The translations under genes were made by a program, and so were the position numbers. A stretch of DNA of 64,000 nucleotides from CBFFRJ01 sp051486985. GTDB lineage: Bacteria; Pseudomonadota; Gammaproteobacteria; Enterobacterales; Enterobacteriaceae. Each line of letters opens with the position of its first letter. The first letter of the stretch is position 1. Positions 35,159-44,585 of this stretch are shown here, one piece after another. Where the stretch lies: the NCBI RefSeq assembly GCF_051486985.1, contig NZ_JAHVDV010000027.1:9211-73210 (forward strand). Reading direction: 5' to 3'. Below the pieces are notes generated by a model. That model worked only from the letters and a program-made list of their open reading frames with translations. It searched no databases and was not told where the DNA came from.

Positions 35159-36001
35159 ATGTCCCCCCGTAATCTGCCGTTGAACGCCATTGACGCCTTC
35201 CTGGTGACCGCCCGCCACCTGAATCTTACCCATGCGGCAAAAGCGCTTTGCCTGACTCAGGGGGCGGTAAGCCGGAAAATCGCGGCGCTCGAAGGCTGGT
35301 TCGGTTTCCCCTTGTTTGAGCGTCATGCTCGGGGTTTACGGTTATCGCCGCAGGGCAGCGCATTGCTGCCGGAGCTGCGTGCGTCGTTTGAGCACCTGCT
35401 TACCGTCGCGGGACAGGCGCGCGCGCAACAGACCGTGGTACGTCTCAAAGCCCCCACCTGTGCGATGCGCTGGCTGGTCCCTCGTCTGCTGCATCTTGAG
35501 CGCCACTACCCGGATATTGAGATAGCCCTCACCACCACCACCGATCATGGCGTCAACTTCAAAACTGAGCCATTTGACGCGGCCATCGTCTTCGGTACGC
35601 ACTTCAGCGCAGGCGATCTGCTGTTTGACGAAGCCCTGACGCCCGTTATGGGCGCAATGTTTGCAGATACCCCATCCCTGGAGCATTTAACCCTTCTGCA
35701 CCCCACCCGGGATAAAACCGACTGGTCGTTGTGGCTGGCAAAACAGGATAACGTGCAGTTTGTCATGAAAAAAAATCAACACTTCGACACCATGGATCTC
35801 GCGATCACCGCGGCGATACAGGGGCTCGGCATCGCCATCGCCGATGAAACGCTGGTGGAAGAAGATATTCGCATGGGACGGCTGCTCAGGCCGTGGAAAC
35901 AGAGCGTGAAAACAGGGGCAAGTTACCGCCTGGTGATGCGGGAATCAGGCAGCAATGCCGCTCTCCTGGCGGCATTGCGCCTTGGATTACTCCACGGTTA
36001 A
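35159..36001 (+). CDS. LysR-family regulator, GcvA-like
   Basis: The 280-residue regulator has the N-terminal winged helix (NAIDAFLVTARHLNLTHAAK, LTQGAVSRKIAALEGWFG) and a LysR substrate domain (CAMRWLVPRLLHLERHYP). The opening PRNLPLNAIDAF places it near the GcvA group that controls amino-acid genes. ATG 35159 is preceded by CGGAG. It faces the aminotransferase/binding-protein operon, which it most likely controls through the palindrome between them. Its stop overlaps the end of the convergent esterase gene. Confidence 0.92.
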   Translation: MSPRNLPLNAIDAFLVTARHLNLTHAAKALCLTQGAVSRKIAALEGWFGFPLFERHARGLRLSPQGSALLPELRASFEHLLTVAGQARAQQTVVRLKAPTCAMRWLVPRLLHLERHYPDIEIALTTTTDHGVNFKTEPFDAAIVFGTHFSAGDLLFDEALTPVMGAMFADTPSLEHLTLLHPTRDKTDWSLWLAKQDNVQFVMKKNQHFDTMDLAITAAIQGLGIAIADETLVEEDIRMGRLLRPWKQSVKTGASYRLVMRESGSNAALLAALRLGLLHG

Positions 36002-37506
36002 TCGAGTTTTACATGGTGGCGCATGACGCGCTTAAAGAAGCTCAGCCGCGCCCTCATAAACCGATTAACCATGCGAAATCCTGCATGTTTATTCAGCCCA
36101 ATACGTAGCAGCCTGTCGCGCCCCTTCACACTTGCCTGCCACGGCACAGGCCCCGCCAGCGTCACGTTACGGGCGCTGGCATGACGAGCAAAGCTGACCC
36201 AGTAATCGGCTACGTGGGCGGCAAATGCGCGATCTCGTTTGTTGACATAGCGGCGGGCCGGTTCGGTCAGGGTGAGGTTATCAAACACATAAGGCACCTC
36301 GTTACCGTGCCAGGCACCGTTGGCGTAAGTGTCATGCTCAGCTTCGGCGACATAATCAAACCAGTACCGCCAGCAGGGTTGTCTTACCCGCTGCTGCGCC
36401 TGCATCACCACCAGTCCTGCCGTGGTAAAGGCCATATCGCGGCACACCTGACGCCCAAGCTCCCGATCCCCTTTTACCCCTGGGTAAAGTAATTTAATTA
36501 TCCCAAAGCCAAGGCGCTGTTCACGGCGCAGTTTGTCAATCTGCCCGGCGAGATCGACCCCGAATTCGGCCATCACACTGGCTTCGTCGCTGTTCGAACC
36601 TATGATGACCGGGAGTGGATGCTGGCGTCCTGCGAAGAAGACGTCCATCATCGGTTCCGGTAATACCCGATCGCCACAGATGGGCGTGGGGGCAATTTTC
36701 AACGGCGACATCAGTGGCCAGAACTGCTCTGCGGGTAGTGAACGTAACTGCTCCGCCGTCGCCTGCTCAAAACCAAAGTGGCGCGCCACGGCAACCCCCT
36801 TCGCTTTGGCCGCCGCAAGTGGTGTGTCAGGCAGGGTATAACTGCTCTGAATAATCCCTTTGTGAAACAATCCTTTTGCCAGCGGAGAGGCCATCAGCGA
36901 CATCACGCTGCGTGCCCCCGCCGATTCCCCAAACACCGTCACGTTACCGGCGTCCCCACCAAATGCGGCAATGTTCTCCTGCACCCATTGCAATGCGGCA
37001 ATCTGGTCGAGCAGGCCAAAGTTGCAAACCGTCTCGCCCTCTTCACCCTCCAGCGCCGGATGGGCAAAAAAGCCCAGATGACCAAGACGATAGTTGAGCG
37101 TCACCACCACGACATTTCGCCTCGCAAGCGCCTTTCCATCGTAGGGGGGCAGGTCGCCGGCCCCCATAGTAAAGCCGCCACCATGAAGCCACACCATTAC
37201 CGGTAGTGGCTTATGCCGTTCCACTGGTGACCAGACATTGAGATACAGACAATCTTCCGACAGCCGCCCCGGGTCGCCTCCGGCAAGGTGCGTGCAGCTT
37301 TCGCTGTTCTGCCAGCCTGAGGCGGAAAAGCTGTCTGCAAGACGGACCCCATTCCAGGGCTTAACGGGCTGCGGTGAACGCCAGCGCAACGCTCCCACCG
37401 GCGGTTCGGCATAAGGCAGGCCACGCCAGATATGGCAGCCGCCGTCAGTCACACCCACAACGGTGCCCTGTCGGGTTAAAACCAGTGGCGCGTTAGGGTT
37501 TTCCAT
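35998..37506 (-). CDS. Type-B carboxylesterase
   Basis: The 502-residue enzyme is an alpha/beta hydrolase of the cholinesterase/carboxylesterase family. Motifs: WLHGGGFTMGAGD (oxyanion hole), the nucleophile in FGESAGARSVMSLMASP near residue 195, SNSDEASV with the acidic residue, and the histidine in AWHGNEVPYVF. No signal peptide is present, so it is cytosolic, similar to p-nitrobenzyl esterases. Natural substrate unknown. It is convergent with the LysR gene (four-base overlap) and lies 41 bases downstream of ydcJ on the same strand, so it may be read together with ydcJ. Confidence 0.92.
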   Translation of the reverse strand: MENPNAPLVLTRQGTVVGVTDGGCHIWRGLPYAEPPVGALRWRSPQPVKPWNGVRLADSFSASGWQNSESCTHLAGGDPGRLSEDCLYLNVWSPVERHKPLPVMVWLHGGGFTMGAGDLPPYDGKALARRNVVVVTLNYRLGHLGFFAHPALEGEEGETVCNFGLLDQIAALQWVQENIAAFGGDAGNVTVFGESAGARSVMSLMASPLAKGLFHKGIIQSSYTLPDTPLAAAKAKGVAVARHFGFEQATAEQLRSLPAEQFWPLMSPLKIAPTPICGDRVLPEPMMDVFFAGRQHPLPVIIGSNSDEASVMAEFGVDLAGQIDKLRREQRLGFGIIKLLYPGVKGDRELGRQVCRDMAFTTAGLVVMQAQQRVRQPCWRYWFDYVAEAEHDTYANGAWHGNEVPYVFDNLTLTEPARRYVNKRDRAFAAHVADYWVSFARHASARNVTLAGPVPWQASVKGRDRLLRIGLNKHAGFRMVNRFMRARLSFFKRVMRHHVKLD

Positions 37507-37547
37507 AACAACATCCTGTTGATGAACATCCTTTCAGAGTACCGGTT

Positions 37548-38891
37548 TTACAAGAGACCGCAACGTCGTTTACTGCGCGCCTCCGCCTGCTGATACAGCA
37601 CGAACTCATCCAGCACTTCGCACCCCAATGCGGCCTCAAACTCCTTTTTACTGGCATTGCCGTGGCTGCGCTGTTGGGTTTCATTGCCAAGATTAGACTG
37701 GAAAATACCCGCGGCGCTTACCGGAAGAAAATCCTCATAGATAATCGGCTGTGCGCTTACCCACCCGCGTTCAATCAGCGGTTGCGGATCATCGCCGGGC
37801 CGGATGGCATGCCGATGCGCCTCACCAGCCGGGGTCAGGCGATAGCGGAACCAGGCCAGTTGCTGATGGCGTAACAGCATTTCGCTGTCCGGGAACGGTT
37901 TAAAAACTTCCTGCAGATGCAGTTGATGGGTCAGATTGTCTTTACCGGTTCCCGCTTCAGCGAGCAGCCTGTCATATAACGCACGGCCTTTTGGCGTTAA
38001 CGCGATGCCGCGTTGTTCAATCTCCCCAAAGCGTGCGGTATGGGTGCCTGAATGCTCGCCTTTAAACTGCACGGGTTCATCCAGCGCTTTAAAACTGGTC
38101 TGGCGTAACAGCACCGGCACATCCCGGCGCGGTGGGCCTTCAATCAGAATCTTCGGTTCGATGCCATATTCCGGCATCAGCGCCTGCACCCTGTCGATGT
38201 CGAGCGTTCGTGGCGTCAGGTGGTTAATATGGCAGCCGGGGAAACAGACCACATCCGCTATTAACCGGTGTTCATTATGCAACGCGTGATAGGTCTCTTC
38301 ATCCACCGTGGCCTGACGGTGCCAGCGGAAGGTTTCCAGCGCCTCCCGGACAAAATCGGCCGCCTGGGTTTCACTGAATTCCCCTTCCCGTTCCCACACC
38401 CCGATTAGCTCGCGGCAGGCCGGGGTAAAAATATCCCGTTTGCGTAAAATGGCCGTCGCTTTATCCCGTAATCCTGCATCTTCAATCAATTCAGGACGCA
38501 ACAAAGAGGTAAAAATGCGAAACGGATTACGTGCCAGCGCCGCGTCATCAATGGGGCGAAACGCCGTTGAATGAACCGGGACCCCTGCCTGAGAGAGATC
38601 GTAATAACTCACCGGGAACATCCCCATAATGGCAAACATTCGCCGCAGCGTGGAGAGCTCTTCAGCTGTTCCTACGCGGATCGCGCCGTGGCGCTCCACG
38701 TTCAGACGGGCCAGCTCATCGGCATTGACGAGCTGTTCGTGCAGACGGGGGTTGTCTTCCAGCACTGACAAATTAACGTCAGCCACCAGCTCCAGCAGGG
38801 TGCCGTACTGAGGGACTTCTTGTTGATACATCGCTGACATCGCCTGCGAAAATTGCTCCCGAATATCATCAGCCGTGATGGGGATCGCCAT
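37548..38891 (-). CDS. ydcJ: YdcJ, HglS-family 2-oxoadipate dioxygenase/decarboxylase
   Basis: The 447-residue protein matches E. coli YdcJ and the DUF1338/HglS family. Pseudomonas HglS is an Fe(II) enzyme that turns 2-oxoadipate into D-2-hydroxyglutarate in lysine breakdown. The metal-site regions are present: NVERHGAIRVGT near residue 68, FPGCHINHLTPR near 225 and the glutamate in the FGEIEQRGIAL block near 290. Activity of the enteric members is inferred from this family. It is divergent from ydcI, as in E. coli. Confidence 0.92.
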   Translation of the reverse strand: MAIPITADDIREQFSQAMSAMYQQEVPQYGTLLELVADVNLSVLEDNPRLHEQLVNADELARLNVERHGAIRVGTAEELSTLRRMFAIMGMFPVSYYDLSQAGVPVHSTAFRPIDDAALARNPFRIFTSLLRPELIEDAGLRDKATAILRKRDIFTPACRELIGVWEREGEFSETQAADFVREALETFRWHRQATVDEETYHALHNEHRLIADVVCFPGCHINHLTPRTLDIDRVQALMPEYGIEPKILIEGPPRRDVPVLLRQTSFKALDEPVQFKGEHSGTHTARFGEIEQRGIALTPKGRALYDRLLAEAGTGKDNLTHQLHLQEVFKPFPDSEMLLRHQQLAWFRYRLTPAGEAHRHAIRPGDDPQPLIERGWVSAQPIIYEDFLPVSAAGIFQSNLGNETQQRSHGNASKKEFEAALGCEVLDEFVLYQQAEARSKRRCGLL

Positions 38892-39182
38892 GTTGTATTA
38901 CCTCCGGTGTCTGTTACCTGGAGTGTAGGAAAGCCCTTTCAGGCCCGTGAGGGAGAATTTACAAACTGTGATCGCGGCGTAACTCGAAAAATGCTGTTAT
39001 TTCGGCAGCTTGCATAACCCTAGATTATGAATAGACCCCGAAAAAGATGCGGGTAAGGTCACACTGCATACAAAATGTGTTTGTAACTTAAGAAGATTAA
39101 ATGTTAAAAATATTTTGCTATCAAGTTATCAAAATTAAACAACTCTACTTGTCACAGGCATCGCTTCGTTTTAGATCATCTT
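38892..39182. other. ydcJ-ydcI divergent regulatory region
   Basis: This 291-base region separates the divergent ydcJ and ydcI and becomes AT-rich toward ydcI. LysR regulators usually bind such places. I see no long perfect inverted repeat, no small ORF with a ribosome site and no known RNA. Confidence 0.4.
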
Positions 39183-40106
39183 ATGGAAAAAAACGGTCTG
39201 TTTTCTCAGCGCATCCGCTTGCGCCATTTGCATACATTTGTCGCCGTCGCCCAGCAGGGTACTCTGGGGCGTGCGGCTGAAACCCTTAAGCTCAGTCAGC
39301 CAGCACTGTCAAAAACACTGAATGAACTGGAGCAGCTAACCGGCACCCGTCTCCTTGAACGGGGTCGGCTGGGTGCCCAGCTGACGCTTGTCGGCGAACA
39401 ATTTCTCACCCATGCCATCCGGGTTCTGGATGCGCTCAATACAGCCGGGCAGTCACTGAACTATCAGCCGGAACAAAATAATGCCGTGATCCGCATAGGT
39501 GCCTTGCCGACTGCGGCGTTGGGTATTCTGCCGGAGGTAATAGGACAGGTGCATAAACTCCAGCCCGACCTTAATCTCCAGGTGGCGACGACCAATAATC
39601 CAATGCTGCTGGCCGGGTTAAAATCCGGAGAGCTGGACATGGGCATTGGACGGATGTCCGACCCGGAAATGATGAGCGGGCTTAACTATGAGATGCTATT
39701 TCTGGAGTCGCTCAAGCTTGTCGTCCGCCCGGATCATCCTCTGTTGCACACCACCATTACCCTCAGCCGTGTGCTGGAGTGGCCTGTTGTGGTGCTGCCC
39801 ACCGGCACCGTGCCGCGCCAGAACGCGGAGGATTTACTCCAGAGCCAGGGCTGTTCACTGCCCACGGGCTGTATTGAGACGTTATCGGCTTCGCTCTCCC
39901 GTCAGCTGACCGCTAATTTTGATTACGTCTGGTTTGTACCGTCCGGGGCGGTTAGAAACGATCTTCGTCAGGGTTCACTGGTGGCGCTGCCCATTATGCC
40001 TGCGGGCGTGGGCGATCCCATCGGTATTATCACCCGCGTCGATGCCCCGCTCTCAGCGGGCGTACAGTCCCTGATTAACGCCATCCGTAAAACCGTACCG
40101 GATTGA
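39183..40106 (+). CDS. ydcI: YdcI, LysR-family regulator
   Basis: The 307-residue regulator agrees with E. coli/Salmonella YdcI over its length (MEKNGLFSQRIRLRHLHTFV, QGTLGRAAETLKLSQPALSK). In Salmonella and E. coli YdcI is a conserved DNA-binding regulator connected with acid/pH response. It is divergent from ydcJ and 129 bases upstream of a YdeP-like gene on the same strand. YdeP is acid-linked in E. coli, so regulation of the downstream gene by YdcI is a reasonable but unproven idea. Confidence 0.94.
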   Translation: MEKNGLFSQRIRLRHLHTFVAVAQQGTLGRAAETLKLSQPALSKTLNELEQLTGTRLLERGRLGAQLTLVGEQFLTHAIRVLDALNTAGQSLNYQPEQNNAVIRIGALPTAALGILPEVIGQVHKLQPDLNLQVATTNNPMLLAGLKSGELDMGIGRMSDPEMMSGLNYEMLFLESLKLVVRPDHPLLHTTITLSRVLEWPVVVLPTGTVPRQNAEDLLQSQGCSLPTGCIETLSASLSRQLTANFDYVWFVPSGAVRNDLRQGSLVALPIMPAGVGDPIGIITRVDAPLSAGVQSLINAIRKTVPD

Positions 40107-40235
40107 TTGGTGGCGGTTTCCTGACGCAACGGGTAAAAATTGTGTTAATTATCTGCTAAATGTTGGTTGTTGATAAAAGATTGTTGTTAAGAGGCGTACA
40201 CTTAACGGTAAGCAATCCGCTGTCCGGAAAACCAC

Positions 40236-42533
40236 ATGAAATTCAAAACTGCCATCAAACCCTATCACGCTGCCGCAGGTGGACTGGGGTCACTGGAAGC
40301 GACCACCCGCTTTGTCTTCGATAGCAAAAATGCCCTCAGGAACATGCGCAATCTCCTGCGTATGAACAAATCGCGCGGCTTCGACTGCCCCGGCTGTGCC
40401 TGGGGTGACGACAATAAAAGCACCTTCAGCTTTTGCGAAAACGGTGCAAAAGCCGTGACCTGGGAGGCGACCCGCCGACAGATTGGTGCCGACTTTTTTG
40501 CGCAACACAGCGTTGAATCACTCAACCGCCAGAGTGATTATTTCCTTGAATACCAGGGACGCCTGACGGAGCCATTAAGCTACAACCGCCACACCGATCG
40601 CTACGAGCCCATCAGCTGGCCGGACGCGTTTGCACTGATTGCGCAGCATTTGCACGCGCTGGACAATCCCAATCAACTCGAGCTCTATACGTCCGGGCGC
40701 GCCAGCAACGAGTCCTCTTATCTCTACCAGCTTTTTGGCCGCATGATGGGTACCAATAATTTCCCGGATTGTTCCAATATGTGCCATGAAGCCAGCGGCG
40801 CAGGCCTGAAACGCAGTATTGGCGTCGGTAAAGGGACGATTCACCTTAACGATTTTGAAAAGGCTGACGCCATTTTCGTCTTTGGGCAAAACCCCGGAAC
40901 TAACCACCCGCGCATGCTGCATAGTCTGCGACATGCAGCGGACCGTGGCGCCCGTATCGTGACGTTTAATACCCTGCGCGAGCGTGGGCTTGAGCGTTTT
41001 GCCGATCCCCAGAAGCCGCTTGAGGTCGTGACACCGATGGCGGGCACCATCAGCTCCGATTACTACCAGCCTAACCTCGGCGGTGATATGGCTGCCGTGA
41101 GAGGCATGGCGAAAGCGCTGCTGGAAACCCAGCGCCAGAAACTGGCCAACGGAGAACCGGGCATTTTTGACGACGCCTTTATTGCGCAGCACACGAACGG
41201 TATTGCAGGCTGGTTTGCGCAAATTGATGCCACCGGCTGGGACACCATCGAAACGCAGTCCGGTTTAAGCGAACAACAACTGCGCGACGCGGCAGCGGTC
41301 TGGCAGCATGCCCGACGGGTGATTTGCACCTGGGCAATGGGGATAACGCAGCACAAACACTCTCTCGATACCGTTCGCGAGATTGTTAACCTGCAGTTGC
41401 TCGGTGGGCACCTGGGCAAACCTGGCGCGGGTCTTTGCCCGGTGCGGGGCCATAGTAATGTGCAGGGCAACCGCACGATGGGCATTGATGAAAAGCCGTC
41501 TGCTGCGCTGCTCGACAGCCTGGCGCGCCACTTTCATTTCAACCCACCTCGCGAGCCTGGACATCATACGGTCGAGGCCATTCAGGCCATGCTCCGCAAT
41601 GAAGTAAAAGTGCTCATCGCGCTGGGAGGTAATCTTGCCGCCGCCGCGCCTGACACGCCTCTGACCTGTGAAGCCCTGACCCGCTGCGGGCTGACGGTTT
41701 ATATCAGTACCAAGCTGAACCGCAGTCATCTGATGCCTGGCGCGGCGTCGCTGATCCTGCCTACCCTTGGACGTACTGAAGAAGACATTCAGGCAAGCGG
41801 TCGCCAGTATGTCACCGTGGAAGACTCCTTCAGCATGGTCCACGCTTCTGAAGGCATCGGCAAACCCCTTTCTGAAAATCAGCGTTCCGAAACAGCAATT
41901 GTCGCCGGTATCGCTCACGCCACCCTTGGCGCAGAGAGACTTGACTGGCTGGCGCTGGCGGATAATTACGACCTGATTCGCGATCACATTGCCGCTACGA
42001 TCCCCGGATTCCAGAACTTTAATGTGCGTTGTGATGAGCCGGGCGGCTTCTGGCTGGGTAATAACGCAGCGGCACTGAACTTTGCGACGCCATCCGGGAA
42101 AGCCGAATTCAGTTCCGCCCCGTTACCGCTTGCCGTATGCCCGGAGGCTGATGCACCTTTTGTGCTGCAAACCTTGCGTTCTCACGATCAGTACAACACC
42201 ACCATTTACGGCCTCGACGACCGCTACCGTGGGGTGTACGGTCAACGCGATGTGCTCTTTATGCATGAAGCAGACATTCAGGCTCTGGGATTAAACGATG
42301 GCGATCGCGTGGATATCGCCACACTAGCTGCTGACGGCATCGAGCGTCGTGTAGAGGGGTTTAAAGTCGTGGCTTATGCCATTCCCCGCGGCAACCTTGC
42401 GGCCTATTACCCTGAGACGAACCCGTTAGTGCCGCTCACCCGCTTTGGTGATGGCACCGGCACGCCCACTTCAAAATCCATTCCTGTTGTTGTGACACCG
42501 TCACGTATTACGGACAGCTTACGTATCGCCTGA
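40236..42533 (+). CDS. FdhF/YdeP-family molybdopterin oxidoreductase
   Basis: The 765-residue protein belongs to the FdhF/YdeP branch of molybdopterin enzymes. Near the N-terminus are three cysteines (C51, C54 in DCPGCAW and C67), one fewer than a classic four-cysteine cluster in that segment. The block FPDCSNMCHEASGAGLKRSI aligns with the selenocysteine region of formate dehydrogenase H, with Cys183 in the place of selenocysteine as probable Mo ligand. The C-terminal MopB binding domain (LNDGDRVDIATL, NLAAYYPETNPLVPL) is complete. E. coli YdeP affects acid resistance; its substrate is unknown. It stands alone between ydcI and trg, where E. coli has no such gene. Confidence 0.85.
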   Translation: MKFKTAIKPYHAAAGGLGSLEATTRFVFDSKNALRNMRNLLRMNKSRGFDCPGCAWGDDNKSTFSFCENGAKAVTWEATRRQIGADFFAQHSVESLNRQSDYFLEYQGRLTEPLSYNRHTDRYEPISWPDAFALIAQHLHALDNPNQLELYTSGRASNESSYLYQLFGRMMGTNNFPDCSNMCHEASGAGLKRSIGVGKGTIHLNDFEKADAIFVFGQNPGTNHPRMLHSLRHAADRGARIVTFNTLRERGLERFADPQKPLEVVTPMAGTISSDYYQPNLGGDMAAVRGMAKALLETQRQKLANGEPGIFDDAFIAQHTNGIAGWFAQIDATGWDTIETQSGLSEQQLRDAAAVWQHARRVICTWAMGITQHKHSLDTVREIVNLQLLGGHLGKPGAGLCPVRGHSNVQGNRTMGIDEKPSAALLDSLARHFHFNPPREPGHHTVEAIQAMLRNEVKVLIALGGNLAAAAPDTPLTCEALTRCGLTVYISTKLNRSHLMPGAASLILPTLGRTEEDIQASGRQYVTVEDSFSMVHASEGIGKPLSENQRSETAIVAGIAHATLGAERLDWLALADNYDLIRDHIAATIPGFQNFNVRCDEPGGFWLGNNAAALNFATPSGKAEFSSAPLPLAVCPEADAPFVLQTLRSHDQYNTTIYGLDDRYRGVYGQRDVLFMHEADIQALGLNDGDRVDIATLAADGIERRVEGFKVVAYAIPRGNLAAYYPETNPLVPLTRFGDGTGTPTSKSIPVVVTPSRITDSLRIA

Positions 42534-42540
42534 CTGATTT

Positions 42541-42563
42541 AATGCCCGCTATGTGCGGGCATT
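42541..42563 (+). terminator. Terminator of the YdeP-like gene
   Basis: AATGCCCGC, a five-base loop, GCGGGCATT form a perfect nine-base stem seven bases after the stop, followed by an A/T-rich stretch. Confidence 0.85.
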
Positions 42564-42693
42564 AATTTAATAATCCCCACAGGCCTACCCCCGCCGTTCA
42601 CAACGACATCGGCTGTTGACCTCATTCGCAGCAACATGGTTTGACAGGTCAGGATACAAGGTGTTCGTGCGTCTATCTCTGTCGGTTAGGGAT

Positions 42694-42718
42694 AAAAAAA
42701 GGGCCTTACGGCCCTTTT
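42694..42718 (-). terminator. Terminator of trg
   Basis: AAAAGGGCC, loop TTAC, GGCCCTTTT form a perfect nine-base stem; the minus strand continues in a T run. It lies 20 bases beyond the trg stop and could also stop transcription from the left. Confidence 0.9.
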
Positions 42719-42738
42719 AACGGTTGGTCTTGAATTTA

Positions 42739-44436
42739 TCAGAACGTTTCCCAGTTATCGCCGCCGCCTGCGGTGGCCGGGCGCTGGGGGGTAAAGGTTT
42801 TGCCAGGTGCGGATGGCGCACGTTCAATGCGTTGTGCGCTGGAGGTATTGACGCGGAACGCGCCTACGGCTTCGGTAAGACGAGCCGCCTGCTCTTCCAG
42901 TGAGCTTGCCGCCGCCGTTGCTTCTTCCACCAGCGAGGCATTCTGCTGCGTCACGTTATCCATTTCCGTAATGGCCTGGCTTACCTGCGTGATGCCTTTG
43001 CTCTGCTCATCCGAAGCAGCGGCAATTTCCAGCATAATATCGGTAACGCGTTTTACCGCCGTCACGATCTCATCCATGGTTTCACCTGCCGCCAGCACTT
43101 CGTTGGATCCTTTCCCAATCAGATTCACCGACTCGCTGATCAAGGCTTCAATCTCTTTCGCCGCCTGACCGCTGCGACTTGCCAGGTTACGTACTTCGCT
43201 TGCCACCACCGCAAACCCGCGCCCCTGCTCACCGGCACGCGCCGCTTCAACCGCCGCGTTCAGCGCCAGGATGTTGGTCTGGAAAGCAATACTGTTAATG
43301 ACTGCGGTGATTTCGGAAATTTTCTTCGAGCTGGTGGTGATATTGCTCATGGTTTGCACCACGCCATCGACAATTTCTCCCCCTTTCACAGCTTTACCGG
43401 AGGCATCACGCGCCAGGCTGCTGGCGTGGTGCGCATTGTCGGCATTCTGTTTCACGGTTGCGGTGAGCTGCTCCATGCTGGCAGCCGTCTGCTCGATAGC
43501 GGCAGCCTGCTGTTCAGTACGGGAAGAGAGATCCGTATTACCTGCTGAAATCTCGCTGGTGCCACGGTAAATTTCATCGGCACCATCGCGCACGGTGGAG
43601 ACCGTTTTCACCAGCGACTGCTGCATCGCCTGCAAGTCCTGGGTCAGACGGCCAATTTCACTGCGACCTGCCGCTTCTTCAGCAACGGTCAGATCGCCCG
43701 CGGCGATTTTCTCAATGCGCAGTGCCGCGCGTTGCAATGGATTAATCACCACACGACGCAGAACCATAAAGGTGATGAGGGTTAGCACCAGAGCGACGGC
43801 AAAGGCAATGACCATAAAGACCAGGCCCAGCTGGGTGCGGGAGTGAGCATCCGCGCTGAGCTGGCTTGCCCGCTCGGTACGGATCTTAATGGCTTTTAGC
43901 AGGACTTCGTTATACGAGGCATCCTGTACGCGCGCTTGCTCATTTTCATGATTAATGATCGCTTCAAACATGCCGTTTTTGGCATATTTCAGCATCGGTT
44001 GCATGCCGTCGACATAGGCATTAAAGCGGGTGGTCAGTTCGGCATCCAGCGCCGTATCTTCCGGCGTTTTAACCGCCCGGTCCATATAGGCTTTGAAACC
44101 CTCTTTTGACTGCCCGATGCGTTTTTCCGCATCAGCAATGTTCTTTTTCATCTCTTCCATTTCGGCAATGCGGCTGGCCGCACCGGCATGGATCAGGCTA
44201 ATACGTGCAATTCGTAAATTATTAGAGCTGTTAGACAACCCCATGCGAACCTGCATCTCCTGGGTCAAATCCTGCTGATCCGTATCCGCCTGAATCAGAA
44301 AGTACCCTGCCAATCCCGAACTCAACGCAAACAACAACAAAATACCACTTAAAATTGCTGCAAATAGGGGAACCAACCGAATATTGTGCATAAATCCAAT
44401 GCCTTGCGTTCTGAGCATCGCTGCTGTTTTATCCAT
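42739..44436 (-). CDS. trg: Methyl-accepting chemotaxis protein Trg-like
   Basis: The 565-residue receptor has a first membrane helix (LVPLFAAILSGILLLFALSS), a periplasmic four-helix ligand domain of about 155 residues, a second helix, HAMP, and the cytoplasmic signalling hairpin with ITAVINSIAFQTNILALNAA. It ends in NWETF, the pentapeptide that tethers CheR/CheB. The ligand domain resembles Trg (ribose/galactose via their binding proteins), and trg sits next to ydcI in E. coli. ATG 44436 was chosen because Trg similarity begins there; the track of codons further upstream is not conserved. E. coli Trg lacks the NWETF tail, so this receptor may adapt without help from Tsr/Tar. Confidence 0.9.
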   Translation of the reverse strand: MDKTAAMLRTQGIGFMHNIRLVPLFAAILSGILLLFALSSGLAGYFLIQADTDQQDLTQEMQVRMGLSNSSNNLRIARISLIHAGAASRIAEMEEMKKNIADAEKRIGQSKEGFKAYMDRAVKTPEDTALDAELTTRFNAYVDGMQPMLKYAKNGMFEAIINHENEQARVQDASYNEVLLKAIKIRTERASQLSADAHSRTQLGLVFMVIAFAVALVLTLITFMVLRRVVINPLQRAALRIEKIAAGDLTVAEEAAGRSEIGRLTQDLQAMQQSLVKTVSTVRDGADEIYRGTSEISAGNTDLSSRTEQQAAAIEQTAASMEQLTATVKQNADNAHHASSLARDASGKAVKGGEIVDGVVQTMSNITTSSKKISEITAVINSIAFQTNILALNAAVEAARAGEQGRGFAVVASEVRNLASRSGQAAKEIEALISESVNLIGKGSNEVLAAGETMDEIVTAVKRVTDIMLEIAAASDEQSKGITQVSQAITEMDNVTQQNASLVEEATAAASSLEEQAARLTEAVGAFRVNTSSAQRIERAPSAPGKTFTPQRPATAGGGDNWETF

Positions 44437-44555
44437 GGCTTTCGACTCTCTTATAGTAAGAAGCGTAAAACACGCCTGTAAAAACGGTATCGGCAATTGT
44501 GGGAGTTTAGTTACAGGTAAAAACGCCAGACAGGTCACAGATTGGAACATTAAGA

Positions 44556-44579
44556 CGCCAGCGGTGATCACCGCTGGCG
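44556..44579 (-). terminator. Palindrome after frmA
   Basis: CGCCAGCGGTGATCACCGCTGGCG is a perfect 24-base palindrome just beyond the frmA stop. It can fold into a very stable hairpin on either strand; only a short TT follows on the minus strand. Confidence 0.75.
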
Positions 44580-44585
44580 GTTAAA

